64,000 bases of DNA from Parvibium lacunae (GCF_003335215.1 NZ_QPGB01000005.1:124001-188000); one strand, 5' to 3'. Shown: positions 9,620 to 19,159, counted from the stretch's first letter. The notes: generated by a model from the sequence alone, not told the origin. Numbers and translations: made by a program.

Positions 9620-10771
9620 TCAACCATTTGCGGCATTACCGGCCAGCAATTTGCGTACAATTGGATTGAACACTCTGACCCAGTCTTGGGTAAATTGATC
9701 TGCACAGGCATTTAACTCCGTAATGGCGCGCATGGCCGACTTTTTGAATTGACGGTCAGCGCGCGGATGTGTCATGGCCTCAAACGCATCTAATATAGCA
9801 ATCAATTTAGCGCCCGGATGAATTTGTTGTGCGTTCAGTGCAAGCGGGTAGCCCGTTCCATCCAGACGCTCATGATGCTGCAAAACCATTTCAGCCGCAT
9901 CCGACCAGCCGGCCATACGCTCTAACAAGCCTGCGCCTAATACTGTGTGCTGACGAACTTGGGCAAGTTCGACATCATCCAAGCGTCCCTCTTTGGTCCA
10001 GATACTTTCGGGTAGCATCGCCATGCCTATATCGTGGATATAGATTGCCGCTTCCAATTGGACGGGATCCACGGGATGCCCGGCTGCGGCATTCGTCTGC
10101 ATCGCTAACTGTAATAGTCGGTCTGTTCGCCCCTCCCAGTACCCCGAACGCTTTTCCAGCTGCAAACTCATCTGCCGGAAAAACCGCAAATCCTCTTTTT
10201 GCTCTTCTGCGGCCGTTTCGTTGTAAATATCCGCTTTGGCCTCAGGTTGTGGCAAAGACACTTCTGTGATGTGTGGCTGCACCACCTCGCCGCCGGTAAT
10301 CTTCTGCACCGCAGCCCGTGCCATATCATCCACTTCATCACGGTTTGCCATGTAAAGATCGCGCATCGCTTGCAACATTTCTGGCAAATGCAAGCTGGCT
10401 AAGGATTGCCCGGCTGACATATATTGTGCGGTTAAGCGAATCCGGTCCAATACCAGCAAAATGACTTCGCCGACCAAGGGCGTAAAACGCAGCGCGCCCG
10501 CCCGTATCGCGCCAACGAGATCTTCTAGTGGGTGGGCGATCGTGACGATACCCTCCAGATTACACATTGCTGCGTTGCTTTTAACGGTATGTAGCGCGCG
10601 GAATAAGGCGTTCAATTCAGCCCGGTCTTGCGGATTTCGGGATAGGTTCTGTAAGTGCTCCTCGACTTCCTGCATGCTCATTGGAAAAACATCGAGGTAT
10701 TCTTGTAAATCCTCTAACTGCTGCTCGCGCTGTTCTGCTAACTGTTGGTTTAGCTCTACGTCGTAGCCCAT
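9620..10771 (-). CDS. HPt domain / HD-GYP phosphodiesterase-like signalling protein
   Basis: A 383-residue soluble protein joining a histidine phosphotransfer domain to an HD-GYP domain. The HPt motif is RALHTVKSNA with phospho-acceptor H61. The HD-GYP half carries HDIG at 246-249, the paired HH at 299-300, DGTGYP ending at 309 and a later DAFEAMT. HD-GYP domains hydrolyse cyclic di-GMP, and the metal ligands I can see are kept, although the usual lysine after HDIG is methionine. The start is supported by GGGAGGA upstream. A plausible reading is a phosphorelay-controlled c-di-GMP hydrolase; partner kinases are not in view. Confidence 0.88.
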   Translation of the reverse strand: MGYDVELNQQLAEQREQQLEDLQEYLDVFPMSMQEVEEHLQNLSRNPQDRAELNALFRALHTVKSNAAMCNLEGIVTIAHPLEDLVGAIRAGALRFTPLVGEVILLVLDRIRLTAQYMSAGQSLASLHLPEMLQAMRDLYMANRDEVDDMARAAVQKITGGEVVQPHITEVSLPQPEAKADIYNETAAEEQKEDLRFFRQMSLQLEKRSGYWEGRTDRLLQLAMQTNAAAGHPVDPVQLEAAIYIHDIGMAMLPESIWTKEGRLDDVELAQVRQHTVLGAGLLERMAGWSDAAEMVLQHHERLDGTGYPLALNAQQIHPGAKLIAILDAFEAMTHPRADRQFKKSAMRAITELNACADQFTQDWVRVFNPIVRKLLAGNAANG

Positions 10772-10976
10772 GTGTCATCCTCCCTGTTCAGGATATCACT
10801 CACTTTTGGATCAGTTCTATCTGCTTGCGGCCGGTTAAGTGTTGCCGACAACAACGCCCCCATTAATAGGGCGCATTTACTCTCTTTACGGCGATCACGC
10901 TCAGAACCTGAGATAGAAAATGAACAATCAGTGAGGATATAGGTTGGACTAAGGCAGTGACATCGAATCGATAAGA

Positions 10977-11474
10977 CTAAGGGGCGCTTAGGGTCGCTGC
11001 AGAATACACAGGAACCTCGGTCGTGATGGTTTGGGTTTTGCCTGCGCTGAGAAAGACCAATGTCAGTGGCACCCCCTCGCCTGCTCGTAAATTATGCAGC
11101 AAGTCCGTTAAAACTAAGTGGGGTCCTCCTGCTTTAAGGATCAATTCGCGCCCCGCCAATAACTCCAGAGAAGGGATTAAACGGCTACGCATCACCCCCT
11201 CCTGCACGGTAACCTCCTGTAAGGCCACTCGTCTGGCCATCGGACTGCTGGCGGCAATCAAAGTCGCTCGGGTATCGCTTAACAGCGTGAGAAAGATTGC
11301 AGCATGCCGCTGCCCTTCGATCGTCGCGCGCGTCCATGCCTGCTTAATGACAATCGCCTGGATAGTAGCCGAGCGCCCCTCTGCCCGACCTATTCCGGCA
11401 CTGAATAAGAACAATAAACACCCAACAATCGTTGCGGACCAGGGCCCACGACTGCGAAAAAAAACGAATTTCAT
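10977..11474 (-). CDS. PCu(A)C-family periplasmic protein with lost copper ligands
   Basis: About 165 residues with a signal peptide (ATIVGCLLFLFSAGIGRA) followed by a PCu(A)C fold, the family that hands Cu(I) to the CuA site of cytochrome oxidase. The framework is recognisable (AWTRAT..., LIAASSPMARRVALQEV, EGVMRSR, GGPHLVLTDL). The copper motif H-x10-M-x21-H-x-M reads Q, S, H and V, so three of the four ligands are replaced. In-frame starts are TTG 11492, ATG 11480 and ATG 11474; I use the last (MKFVFF) without strong ribosome-site support. It is divergent from glmU. Confidence 0.78.
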   Translation of the reverse strand: MKFVFFRSRGPWSATIVGCLLFLFSAGIGRAEGRSATIQAIVIKQAWTRATIEGQRHAAIFLTLLSDTRATLIAASSPMARRVALQEVTVQEGVMRSRLIPSLELLAGRELILKAGGPHLVLTDLLHNLRAGEGVPLTLVFLSAGKTQTITTEVPVYSAATLSAP

Positions 11475-11683
11475 CGACATCGCTTGCAGCAAAAGAGGCT
11501 AACAATATGCCGTGAGGCAGACTTGCTGTTAACTAGGGCAAACCATGAGCAGCTTAAGGTAAGGTGTACAATCTTACCTATTGCATTACAGATGAAAATC
11601 TAGGCAAACTTATTCGCTTTCTCTGAGCACAGACAGATATCAGGGATAATTAGAGATTAAGCTGTTTAGCCTACTCACCTATT

Positions 11684-13048
11684 ATGAACATCGTCATTTT
11701 GGCGGCCGGCATGGGTAAACGCATGCAGTCGGCGCTGCCTAAGGTCTTACATCCGATTGCCGGAAAACCCTTGCTTGCGCACGTGGTTGATGCTGCCCGC
11801 CAACTTCACCCCACTACCCTCACGATTGTTTATGGGCATGGTGGCAATATCGTCCGTGAACGCCTGCCAGAGACTGATTTACAGTGGGCCAAGCAAGAAC
11901 CACAATTAGGGACCGGGCATGCGGTACAGCAAGCTGTGCCACAACTGAACGACGCCGTGCCCACGCTGGTGCTCTATGGCGATGTGCCTCTTACTAAGGC
12001 CGCGACCCTACAAACACTTGTCGCCACCGCCGGTAACGACAAACTCGCGCTGCTCACCCAAGTTCTGGCCGACCCTACTGGCTATGGTCGGATTGTGCGT
12101 GACTCTAGTACGGGGAACATTCAGCGCATCGTTGAACAAAAAGATGCCACCGATACCGAGAAAGCGATCACCGAAACCAATACCGGGATTCTTGTCGCAC
12201 CCACACCCGCGCTCAAGCGCTGGTTGGCAGGGTTATCGAATCAAAATGCCCAAGGCGAGTACTACCTCACGGACATCGTGTCTGCTGCCGTTGCGGACGG
12301 TGTGCCTGTCGTCGCCAGCCATCCGAATGCCGAATGGGAAACCCTCGGTGTGAACAGCAAAGTCCAGTTGGCCGAATTAGAGCGCTTGCATCAGCAAAAT
12401 CTCGCCCGGGCACTACTTGAACAAGGCGTCACCTTAGCCGACCCGGCCCGCATTGATATTCGCGGGCAGCTCAACTGCGCACGCGAAGTATTCATTGATG
12501 TGGGCTGCGTATTTGAAGGCACGGTCAGCGTGGACGAAGGGGCGCAGATTGGCCCTTACTGCGTGATTAAAAACGCTACCATTGGTGCGGGGGTTAAGCT
12601 CGCCGCCTACACCCATATTGAAGACGCCACGGTCGGCAGCGCCAGTGTGATTGGCCCGTTTGCCCGTTTGCGTCCCGGCACCCAATTGGCCGAAGACGTG
12701 CATATCGGTAATTTTGTCGAAGTTAAAAACAGCCAGATTGCCGCACATTCCAAAGCCAACCATCTCGCTTATGTCGGCGATGCCGATGTCGGTAGCCGCG
12801 TCAATATTGGCGCAGGCACTATCACCTGCAATTACGATGGCGCCAACAAGTTCCGCACCATTATCGAAGACGATGTGTTTATCGGCTCCGACTCGCAATT
12901 GGTCGCCCCCGTGCGTGTGGGCGCAGGGGCCACTCTTGGCGCGGGCACCACGCTTACCAAAGACGCGCCCGCCGGGCAGCTGACGGTGAGCCGTAGCAAA
13001 CAAATTTCGATTGAAGGCTGGCAACGGCCCGTCAAGATCAAAAAGTAA
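11684..13048 (+). CDS. glmU: Bifunctional GlcNAc-1-P uridyltransferase / GlcN-1-P acetyltransferase
   Basis: Makes UDP-N-acetylglucosamine for peptidoglycan and lipopolysaccharide. The N-terminal pyrophosphorylase domain opens with [17 protein letters not shown], and NTGILV and GEYYLTD follow. The C-terminal half (from about residue 250) is a left-handed beta-helix of hexapeptide repeats ([35 protein letters not shown]). The 454-residue length is standard. No good Shine-Dalgarno sequence is visible before the ATG. It is followed after nine bases by glmS, giving the two steps of amino-sugar supply in one operon. Confidence 0.98.
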   Translation: MNIVILAAGMGKRMQSALPKVLHPIAGKPLLAHVVDAARQLHPTTLTIVYGHGGNIVRERLPETDLQWAKQEPQLGTGHAVQQAVPQLNDAVPTLVLYGDVPLTKAATLQTLVATAGNDKLALLTQVLADPTGYGRIVRDSSTGNIQRIVEQKDATDTEKAITETNTGILVAPTPALKRWLAGLSNQNAQGEYYLTDIVSAAVADGVPVVASHPNAEWETLGVNSKVQLAELERLHQQNLARALLEQGVTLADPARIDIRGQLNCAREVFIDVGCVFEGTVSVDEGAQIGPYCVIKNATIGAGVKLAAYTHIEDATVGSASVIGPFARLRPGTQLAEDVHIGNFVEVKNSQIAAHSKANHLAYVGDADVGSRVNIGAGTITCNYDGANKFRTIIEDDVFIGSDSQLVAPVRVGAGATLGAGTTLTKDAPAGQLTVSRSKQISIEGWQRPVKIKK

Positions 13049-13057
13049 GGACAGACT

Positions 13058-14902
13058 ATGTGTGGAATTGTCGGTGCAGTCGCTCAACGGGATGTGGTGC
13101 CAATTTTATTAGAGGGCTTACGCAAGCTTGAATATCGTGGCTACGATTCAGCCGGTTTAGCCTACCTGGATGCTGAAAATAACTTGCAACGTTTGCGTGC
13201 CGTGGGGCGCGTAGTCGAACTAGAAAACCAAGTGACGGCCCACCATGCGCAAGGACAAACCGGCATCGCCCATACCCGTTGGGCCACGCACGGCGTACCC
13301 AGTGAACGCAATGCCCACCCGCACGCGAGCGTGGGTGGCGCACATCAAGTGGCCGTTGTTCATAACGGCATTATTGAAAATCACGAACCCATGCGCCAGC
13401 GCTTGCAAGGTTTGGGTTATACCTTTTTGTCCGATACCGACACCGAAGTCATTGCGCACTTGGTGCACTACAACCTCAGCCAAGGGTTGGAATTTTTTGC
13501 GGCGGTACAAAGCGCCGTACGTGAACTTGAAGGGCTGTTTGCGATTGGCGTGCTTAACCCCGCCCAGCCGCACCGTGTGATTGCCGCCCGCAAAGGCGCG
13601 CCACTCTTAGTCGGGGTTGGTGAGGGTGAGAACTTTATCGCCTCCGATGCCTCCGCGCTCCTGCAAGTCACCCGCAATATGGTGTACTTGGAAGAAGGCG
13701 ATATGGTTGATTTGCGCTTAGATGGCTACACCATCGTCGATACCCAAGGTCAAACCGTACAGCGTCCCGTCGTTGAAAGTAAGCTTAGTGCCGACGCCGT
13801 CGAGCTCGGCCCCTACGACCACTACATGCAAAAAGAAATTTTTGAGCAACCTGGTGCTCTCGCCAATACGCTCGAAATGGTCAGCAATGCCAGCGCGCTT
13901 TCGCCCAATTTGTTTGGTGCAGAAGCCGTTGATATTTTTGCCCGCACCCAACAAATCTTGATTCTGGCTTGTGGCACCAGCTACCACGCCGCGTGCGTCG
14001 CCCGCTATTGGTTAGAAAGCGTGGCGGGCCTGCCGACTACCGTCGAAATTGCCAGCGAATACCGCTACCGCACCAGCGTGGCCTTACCCAACACCTTGGT
14101 GATGACCATTTCGCAATCCGGTGAAACCGCCGATACCATCGCCGCGCTTCAACATGCCAAGTCACTCGGCATGAACGACACCCTCACCATTTGCAACGTA
14201 CCCGAATCTGCGCTAATTCGCCAAAGCAAGCTGCGCTTCCTTACCCGCGCAGGCCCAGAGATTGGCGTGGCGTCGACCAAAGCCTTTACCACCCAGCTCG
14301 CCGCCTTGTTTGTACTGGTCTTGGTGTTAGCGAAACAACGCGGGCAACTCGCCCCAGCACAAGAGCAAGAGCTGCTCGCCGCGCTGCGCCACTTGCCCGC
14401 CGCCATGCAACACGTGCTGGAGATTGAACCGCAAATTCAAACTTGGGCCAAAGCATTTGCCGATAAGCGCCACACCCTCTTCCTCGGACGCGGTGTGCAT
14501 TACCCCATCGCTCAAGAAGGCGCACTCAAGCTCAAAGAAATCACCTACATTCATGCTGAAGCTTATGCTGCGGGTGAACTCAAGCATGGCCCGCTCGCGC
14601 TGGTGGACGCCGACATGCCCGTCGTAGTGGTCGCACCGAACGATGCGCTCATCGACAAACTCAAATCTAATCTGCAAGAAGTGCGTGCCCGGGGGGGCGA
14701 GCTGTTTGTCTTTGCCGACCGCGACACGCACATCAGCGAAGAAGATGGCGTGCATGTGATTAACCTCGTTGATCACGCCGGCCTGCTCTCGCCAATCCTG
14801 CATGTATTGCCATTGCAATTGTTGTCGTATCACGCCGCGCTCGTCAAAGGCACGGATGTGGACAAGCCGCGCAATCTTGCGAAATCTGTCACAGTTGAGT
14901 GA
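13058..14902 (+). CDS. glmS: Glutamine-fructose-6-phosphate aminotransferase (isomerizing)
   Basis: Forms glucosamine-6-phosphate from fructose-6-phosphate and glutamine. Cys2 of MCGIVGAV is the glutaminase nucleophile. The N-terminal amidotransferase domain shows HTRWATHG and HNGIIENH. Two SIS domains follow ([40 protein letters not shown]), and it ends in the conserved LAKSVTVE. Full length at 614 residues. AAGGA precedes the start. The stop codon lies inside a strong hairpin, described separately. Confidence 0.98.
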   Translation: MCGIVGAVAQRDVVPILLEGLRKLEYRGYDSAGLAYLDAENNLQRLRAVGRVVELENQVTAHHAQGQTGIAHTRWATHGVPSERNAHPHASVGGAHQVAVVHNGIIENHEPMRQRLQGLGYTFLSDTDTEVIAHLVHYNLSQGLEFFAAVQSAVRELEGLFAIGVLNPAQPHRVIAARKGAPLLVGVGEGENFIASDASALLQVTRNMVYLEEGDMVDLRLDGYTIVDTQGQTVQRPVVESKLSADAVELGPYDHYMQKEIFEQPGALANTLEMVSNASALSPNLFGAEAVDIFARTQQILILACGTSYHAACVARYWLESVAGLPTTVEIASEYRYRTSVALPNTLVMTISQSGETADTIAALQHAKSLGMNDTLTICNVPESALIRQSKLRFLTRAGPEIGVASTKAFTTQLAALFVLVLVLAKQRGQLAPAQEQELLAALRHLPAAMQHVLEIEPQIQTWAKAFADKRHTLFLGRGVHYPIAQEGALKLKEITYIHAEAYAAGELKHGPLALVDADMPVVVVAPNDALIDKLKSNLQEVRARGGELFVFADRDTHISEEDGVHVINLVDHAGLLSPILHVLPLQLLSYHAALVKGTDVDKPRNLAKSVTVE

Positions 14903-14921
14903 CAGATTTCGCACGCGGCTT
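14864..14921 (+). other. Long inverted repeat spanning the glmS stop codon
   Basis: A perfect 14-bp stem (14879-14892 with 14899-14912, loop AGTTGA) includes the glmS TGA on its right arm. Outside it a second 8-bp stem pairs AAGCCGCG (14864-14871) with CGCGGCTT (14914-14921). No T-run follows, so it is not a classical terminator. It could be a 3'-end stabilising or processing structure. Confidence 0.7.
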
Positions 14922-15094
14922 GCGGCGCAGGCTAACGTGAGCAAAGCGAACGTTAAGCGTAGCGGCCGTAGCCACAAACGCAGCTAAATTTGGGCTATAA
15001 ATACGCTGGCAAATTTCCGGTTTAGGGCGACCCTCATATCGCGTCGCGATGTGATGGGGAGACCACAAGCCAGGAACTCGCTTCATTGGGCCAG

Positions 15095-16258
15095 TTACTT
15101 ACGGCTCCAATAAGCCCTTGCCGCCACCCCTAGCAACAGCCCCCAACAGGCAGCGCTGATACCCAATAGCGATATACCGGAGGCGGTGACAAGAAAGGTC
15201 AACAAAGCGGCATCCCGCTCACGCGTTTCTTGTAATGCATTGGCCAAACTTTGACCAATCGTGCTTAACAGGGCCAACCCAGCAATAAGCGCAATTAAGG
15301 CGCCAGGCATGGCCGAAAATAAACTGATCACCGACGCGCCCGCCAAGCCGACCAAGCAATAAAACACACCGGCAAATACCGCTGCTATGTAGCGTTTTTC
15401 AGGGTCAGGATGCGCATCGCGGCCCAAACAAATCGCTGCAGTGATGGCCGCGAGGTTGAGGGCAAAACAGCCAAAAGGGGCCAGCAAAACGGTGGCGATA
15501 CCGGTCCAACCAATCAAGTTAGAAATAGGCGGTTGATAGCCTGCGGCACGCAATGTCGCCGCACCTGGGGCATTTTGTGATGTCATCGTGACCACAAACA
15601 AGGGTAAAGCCAGGTTCAGCACAGCGGCCACATCAAAGATCGGCGTTATCCATACCGGCTTGGCCCAATGCAACGATATTTGCTGCCAGGATAATAATCC
15701 TTCCGCATTAGCGACGAGCATGCCCATCACCAAAGCCAGGGGCACCGCAGTCCGTGGCGCCCAAGGCCGCACCAAAATATAAGCGAGCAACATCAGGCTG
15801 CCCAACAAAAGATGCGCTTGCAATGTGCTGAAGGCCTGTAAACCAAACTGCAACAAAATACCCGCCAACATGGCAGCCGCTAAAGACGGCGGCAGATGCT
15901 GCAGCAAGCGGTCAAACCACCCGGTAAACCCTACCAGCGCAATCAGTAAACCCGCCACCATAAAAGCACCGATCGCCGCAGGCATCGCCACCCCTGCGCC
16001 ACTCACAATCAGCATCGCGGCACCCGGTGTTGACCAAGCCGTCGCAATCGGTGTTTTGTAATATAAGGATAAGCCGATGCTGGTCAGGCCCATGCCTAAT
16101 CCGAGTGCCCACATCCATGAGCTTAATTGCGCCGCATCAGCACCCAGTGTTTGTGCCGCTTGAAAAATGATGGCAACCGAGCTGGTGAAGCCCACCAAGA
16201 CAGTCACGAAGCCGGCTACCAGCGCTGATAGAGAAAGGTCTTGCCAGATTTTTTGCAT
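15095..16258 (-). CDS. BenE-family transporter
   Basis: A 387-residue inner-membrane protein with about 11-12 hydrophobic segments and the BenE-family pattern: SALVAGFVTVLVGFTSSVA at the start, the TAWSTPGAAML motif near residue 73, and VMGMLVANAEG in the middle. The family is named for benzoate/proton symport in Acinetobacter, but most members are uncharacterised and no aromatic catabolism gene is nearby, so the substrate is unknown. It converges on glmS, leaving about 190 bases between them in which I see only the hairpin. Confidence 0.88.
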   Translation of the reverse strand: MQKIWQDLSLSALVAGFVTVLVGFTSSVAIIFQAAQTLGADAAQLSSWMWALGLGMGLTSIGLSLYYKTPIATAWSTPGAAMLIVSGAGVAMPAAIGAFMVAGLLIALVGFTGWFDRLLQHLPPSLAAAMLAGILLQFGLQAFSTLQAHLLLGSLMLLAYILVRPWAPRTAVPLALVMGMLVANAEGLLSWQQISLHWAKPVWITPIFDVAAVLNLALPLFVVTMTSQNAPGAATLRAAGYQPPISNLIGWTGIATVLLAPFGCFALNLAAITAAICLGRDAHPDPEKRYIAAVFAGVFYCLVGLAGASVISLFSAMPGALIALIAGLALLSTIGQSLANALQETRERDAALLTFLVTASGISLLGISAACWGLLLGVAARAYWSRK

Positions 16259-16291
16259 ATTGTTGGGCTGCTGTTTACATTGGCAGCGAGC

Positions 16292-17056
16292 TTAACCCTC
16301 GCTGTTACCGTTAGCCTTATTTGAAGGGGGTGCAGAGGTTGAGGGCGGGGCAACAATGGTATTTGCATCCTGCCCGAATAAAATTGCCCGTGCCTCAGCG
16401 GTCACTGTCGGCTGGGTATTGATTTGCTGAGCTTTTGCGTAAGCAGCCTGGGTGGCGGGCCGGGCCGCAATTTGCTGAAACCAGCGCTGCAAGCTGGGAA
16501 AGTCCGCCAAATTTTGTTGCTGTCTTGCGTGTGGCACGATCCAAGGGTAACAAGCGATATCCGCGATCGTGTATTCCCCTCGTCCACTGCCTGCAATAAA
16601 GTCACGCTTAGTAAGTTGCTTGTTTAGGACCGCATAGAGTCGGGCGGTTTCTTTGACGTAGCGGTCAATCGCATAAGCGATACGCTCCGGGGCATATTGC
16701 GTAAAGTGGTGGTTTTGCCCAGCCATTGGGCCCAGCCCAGCCATCTGCCAGTAGAGCCATTGCAGCGTTTGCTGCCGGCCGCGTAGGTCTTGTGGCAAAA
16801 ACCGGCCCGTTTTTTCGGCTAAATATTGAAGAATTGCGCCAGACTCGAATAGGCTGAGTGGTGGGCCGCCATCAGCCGGTGCATGGTCAACCAAGGCTGG
16901 AATGCGATTATTCGGGGCAATACGCAAGAACTCCGGCTGAAACTGTTCGCCCTGACTGATATTCACTGGCAATAAACGGTACGGCAGCCCTAGCTCTTCG
17001 AGTAAGAGTGTAATTTTATGCCCGTTAGGGGTGGTCCAGTAGTAGAGATCTAGCAT
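16292..17056 (-). CDS. Glutathione S-transferase family protein (YghU/YfcG-like)
   Basis: A 254-residue cytosolic protein. The N-terminal thioredoxin-like domain begins MLDLYYWTTPNGHKITLLLE, the nu-class GST signature (TxPNGxK), and includes RIPALVDH and LFESGAILQYLAEKTG for glutathione binding. The helical C-terminal domain contains YTIADIACYPWI. The nu-class proteins YghU and YfcG show disulfide-bond reductase activity with glutathione. The open frame extends upstream to 17212, but the ATG at 17056 matches the family start. A low-complexity Ala/Pro/Ser tail of about 25 residues is extra. Confidence 0.92.
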   Translation of the reverse strand: MLDLYYWTTPNGHKITLLLEELGLPYRLLPVNISQGEQFQPEFLRIAPNNRIPALVDHAPADGGPPLSLFESGAILQYLAEKTGRFLPQDLRGRQQTLQWLYWQMAGLGPMAGQNHHFTQYAPERIAYAIDRYVKETARLYAVLNKQLTKRDFIAGSGRGEYTIADIACYPWIVPHARQQQNLADFPSLQRWFQQIAARPATQAAYAKAQQINTQPTVTAEARAILFGQDANTIVAPPSTSAPPSNKANGNSEG

Positions 17057-17189
17057 AATGGGTCGAAATAGAAAGTCAGGTTGGCAGTATAGCGTGTTGC
17101 ACCGGTTCGAGTATCCGCAGCAAAAACCGTTTGCACATGCCTGACGTACACCGACTATTGGTCTTATCTTTTTCCTGGAACCTGACGCT

Positions 17190-17540
17190 ATGGACACATT
17201 GCTAACCCTCAACCTGGATCAAGGAGAGTGGCACACCTGGGGCCCGGGGGTTGAGGGTAAATTGCTGGCGGAAGAAAACGGGGCAGAATCATGTTTGATT
17301 TGGATGCAGCCCGGCGCTTCCTGGCCTTCACACCCACACCCAGCCGAAGAAGAAACCCTGGTCATCCAAGGTGAGTTGATCGCGGATGGGGTTGTTTTGA
17401 AAGCGGGGGATTTTCACTTGGCACAAGCAGGCAGCGCCCATGGCGAACTGCTCGCCCCACACGGCGCGCTGTTCTTTATTCGCTACGCCGTATCACGTGA
17501 TCACTATCATTTTGATGCCGTATCGGCTATTGCCCCATGA
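17190..17540 (+). CDS. Small single-domain cupin (ChrR-like)
   Basis: A 116-residue cupin with the metal-binding HPHPAEEE motif (H48, H50, E54) and a second histidine at H84 (GSAHGELL), the normal cupin ligand set. It resembles the C-terminal cupin of ChrR-type anti-sigma factors but stands alone. Its stop codon overlaps the start of the ECF sigma gene by four bases (ATGA), so the two are translationally coupled. It may sense or chelate a metal or an oxidised ligand for the sigma factor; this role is inferred from position only. Confidence 0.85.
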   Translation: MDTLLTLNLDQGEWHTWGPGVEGKLLAEENGAESCLIWMQPGASWPSHPHPAEEETLVIQGELIADGVVLKAGDFHLAQAGSAHGELLAPHGALFFIRYAVSRDHYHFDAVSAIAP

Positions 17541-18151
17541 TGACTCCCGTTGATCAGGAAACAACCCAGCTCACAGATTGGGTCAGCACGATTGCGGCGC
17601 GCAGCACGACGGCATCGGCAGCCGAGCAGCAGCTAGCCAATCAGGCTTTTCTTGCGTTTTATCAGCGCACCAGTGCGCGCGCTCACGCCTTGATTCGGCG
17701 AATTGTTGGTGACGATGCAGCGGAAGATGTGCTGGAAGAAGCTTACTGGCAGATCTGGCGGGACGCCGCCCGTTACAGCGCGAGCCGTGGCTCACCCATG
17801 GCCTGGTTATTGATGATTTGCCGCTCGCGCGCCTTGGATTGGTTGCGCCGACAAGAACAGTTTGTGGCCCTTGATGAACAACACAATCACCAGCCAGATA
17901 CGCTCTTTAGCACGCCGCCTGACGTCATTGAAACAACGCAACAGCAAACCTTAATCCAGAAAGCCTTGCAAGCGCTGGATAGCAAGGAACGTCAACTGAT
18001 TGCCTGTGCCTATTTTAAAGATATGTCACACAGTGAAATTGCGCAGCATTGCCAGATGCCAATTGGCTCCGTTAAAACTGTTTTACACCGCGCCGTGCTC
18101 AAATTGCGCGCCGAACTTGTCCCCGTATCAGAAGAAATGAGGCCGTTATGA
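17537..18151 (+). CDS. ECF-family RNA polymerase sigma factor
   Basis: A 204-residue sigma-70 family protein of the extracytoplasmic function type, holding only regions 2 and 4. Region 2 includes DDAAEDVLEEAYWQIWRDA and the -10 recognition part SPMAWLLMICRSRALDWLRR. Region 4 is a helix-turn-helix (MSHSEIAQHCQMPIGSVKTV). It sits between two cupin genes with four-base overlaps on both sides, as expected of a sigma/anti-sigma operon of the RpoE-ChrR type, which responds to singlet oxygen or organic peroxides. I did not find a convincing self-promoter upstream of 17190. Confidence 0.93.
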   Translation: MMTPVDQETTQLTDWVSTIAARSTTASAAEQQLANQAFLAFYQRTSARAHALIRRIVGDDAAEDVLEEAYWQIWRDAARYSASRGSPMAWLLMICRSRALDWLRRQEQFVALDEQHNHQPDTLFSTPPDVIETTQQQTLIQKALQALDSKERQLIACAYFKDMSHSEIAQHCQMPIGSVKTVLHRAVLKLRAELVPVSEEMRPL

Positions 18152-18783
18152 CTAATCGCCCCGCACCCACAGCAGCCGACACCGCCGTTTCCACCTTATC
18201 GCGTGACATCCAATCGCCCACCTGGATGCGTAGTTCTTTGCAGGAAAACAACCTGTTACCTGCCGATATCGTGACTATGTTAAATCTTGCGCAACACGCC
18301 GATGCATCCTCCCCTACGTTAGCGTTTCAACCAGCGCTAGAACGTGTGAGCGCACGTCTACAAGCGCGCATTCAACAGCAACAGCACGCCGTGACAACAA
18401 TTCGGGCGGGCGAAGGTAGTTGGGAGACGTTACTGCCTGGTGTAGCCATGAAGGTTTTACAACGCCATGCCAACACGCAATCCTATCTATTACGGCTGGC
18501 GCCCGGTGCCGTTGTCCCCGCGCATCGCCACACCCATACGGAAGAATGCATTGTCTTACAAGGGGAAGTCCGAATGGCAAACCTTCATGTCAAAGAGGGC
18601 GGCTATCACCGCGCACCCGCGAGTGTCGCCCACGATGCAGTTACGTCACCAACAGGTGCCCTGCTTTACCTTCGTGGTGGCATTCCGAGCCGTAAAGACT
18701 TACGCTGGCAAGCCAGCGGTATGCTTGGCCTATTACTGTCGCTTTTTAGGCAGTGGCGCGGCGGCGCGCTTCACAAAGCGTGA
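18148..18783 (+). CDS. ChrR-like cupin protein, putative anti-sigma factor
   Basis: A 211-residue protein whose C-terminal half is a ChrR-type cupin: AHRHTHTEEC supplies H126, H128 and E132, followed by H162 (SVAHDAVTS). By position and overlap with the sigma gene it is the expected anti-sigma factor. The N-terminal ~90 residues lack the zinc-binding HxxxCxxC of classical ChrR anti-sigma domains; the only cysteine is in the cupin (C134). It may bind the sigma factor by another helical surface (TWMRSSLQENNLLPADIV). A hydrophobic patch near the C-terminus (GMLGLLLSLF) is unexplained. Confidence 0.82.
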   Translation: MTNRPAPTAADTAVSTLSRDIQSPTWMRSSLQENNLLPADIVTMLNLAQHADASSPTLAFQPALERVSARLQARIQQQQHAVTTIRAGEGSWETLLPGVAMKVLQRHANTQSYLLRLAPGAVVPAHRHTHTEECIVLQGEVRMANLHVKEGGYHRAPASVAHDAVTSPTGALLYLRGGIPSRKDLRWQASGMLGLLLSLFRQWRGGALHKA

Positions 18784-18845
18784 AAAAATCGATCCCTAAA
18801 CTGGGATCGAGTAATGCGATAATAGCGTTTCACAGTAGAAACGCT

Positions 18846-19076
18846 ATGTCTTCAACCCGTCCTGATTCACCCTGTATTGGTGTCTGCTCAACCTTATACG
18901 ATGATGTTTGTCGAGGTTGTGGTCGTCATGTCATGGAAGTGGCCAACTGGGTATTCTTTGATGCGGAAGAAAAAGAGCGGGTTTGGCAACGCATCAGCCA
19001 AGAAGGTCACTGGCCCTGCTTTGAGCGGTTTCCGCGCTTCACCCATGTCACCTCAGAAAAAGACATAGGCGGATAA
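18846..19076 (+). CDS. DUF1289 small cysteine protein
   Basis: A 76-residue protein with the DUF1289 pattern: SPCIGVCSTLYDDVCRGCGR gives four cysteines in C-x3-C-x7-C-x2-C spacing, followed by the conserved W and the W-x-R segment (ERVWQRISQE). It may bind iron or zinc; function is unknown. The ATG at 18846 is chosen because upstream residues are not family-like. A short hairpin (18790-18809, CGATCCC/GGGATCG) lies just upstream without a T-run. Confidence 0.88.
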   Translation: MSSTRPDSPCIGVCSTLYDDVCRGCGRHVMEVANWVFFDAEEKERVWQRISQEGHWPCFERFPRFTHVTSEKDIGG

Positions 19077-19159
19077 GACCCCAAGCTCGGTGGCAGTAAG
19101 GCTTGATGACGAATCAAAATAGTACTTGTATTGCTCAATATCTACATAGGGAGAAAATA

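Noticed and set aside
13048-13058. A glmS ribozyme/riboswitch before glmS
   Set aside because: Only nine bases separate glmU and glmS, leaving no room for the ribozyme, which is a Firmicute-type element.
12434-13087. Long open frame on the minus strand opposite glmU
   Set aside because: It is fully antisense to a clear glmU with strong hexapeptide repeats; its codons mirror the real gene.
15095-16258. Benzoate degradation locus based on the BenE-like protein
   Set aside because: No aromatic dioxygenase or catechol pathway genes are nearby.
18790-18809. Hairpin between the cupin and DUF1289 genes as a terminator
   Set aside because: The 7-bp stem has no T-run; it may be chance or a weak structure.
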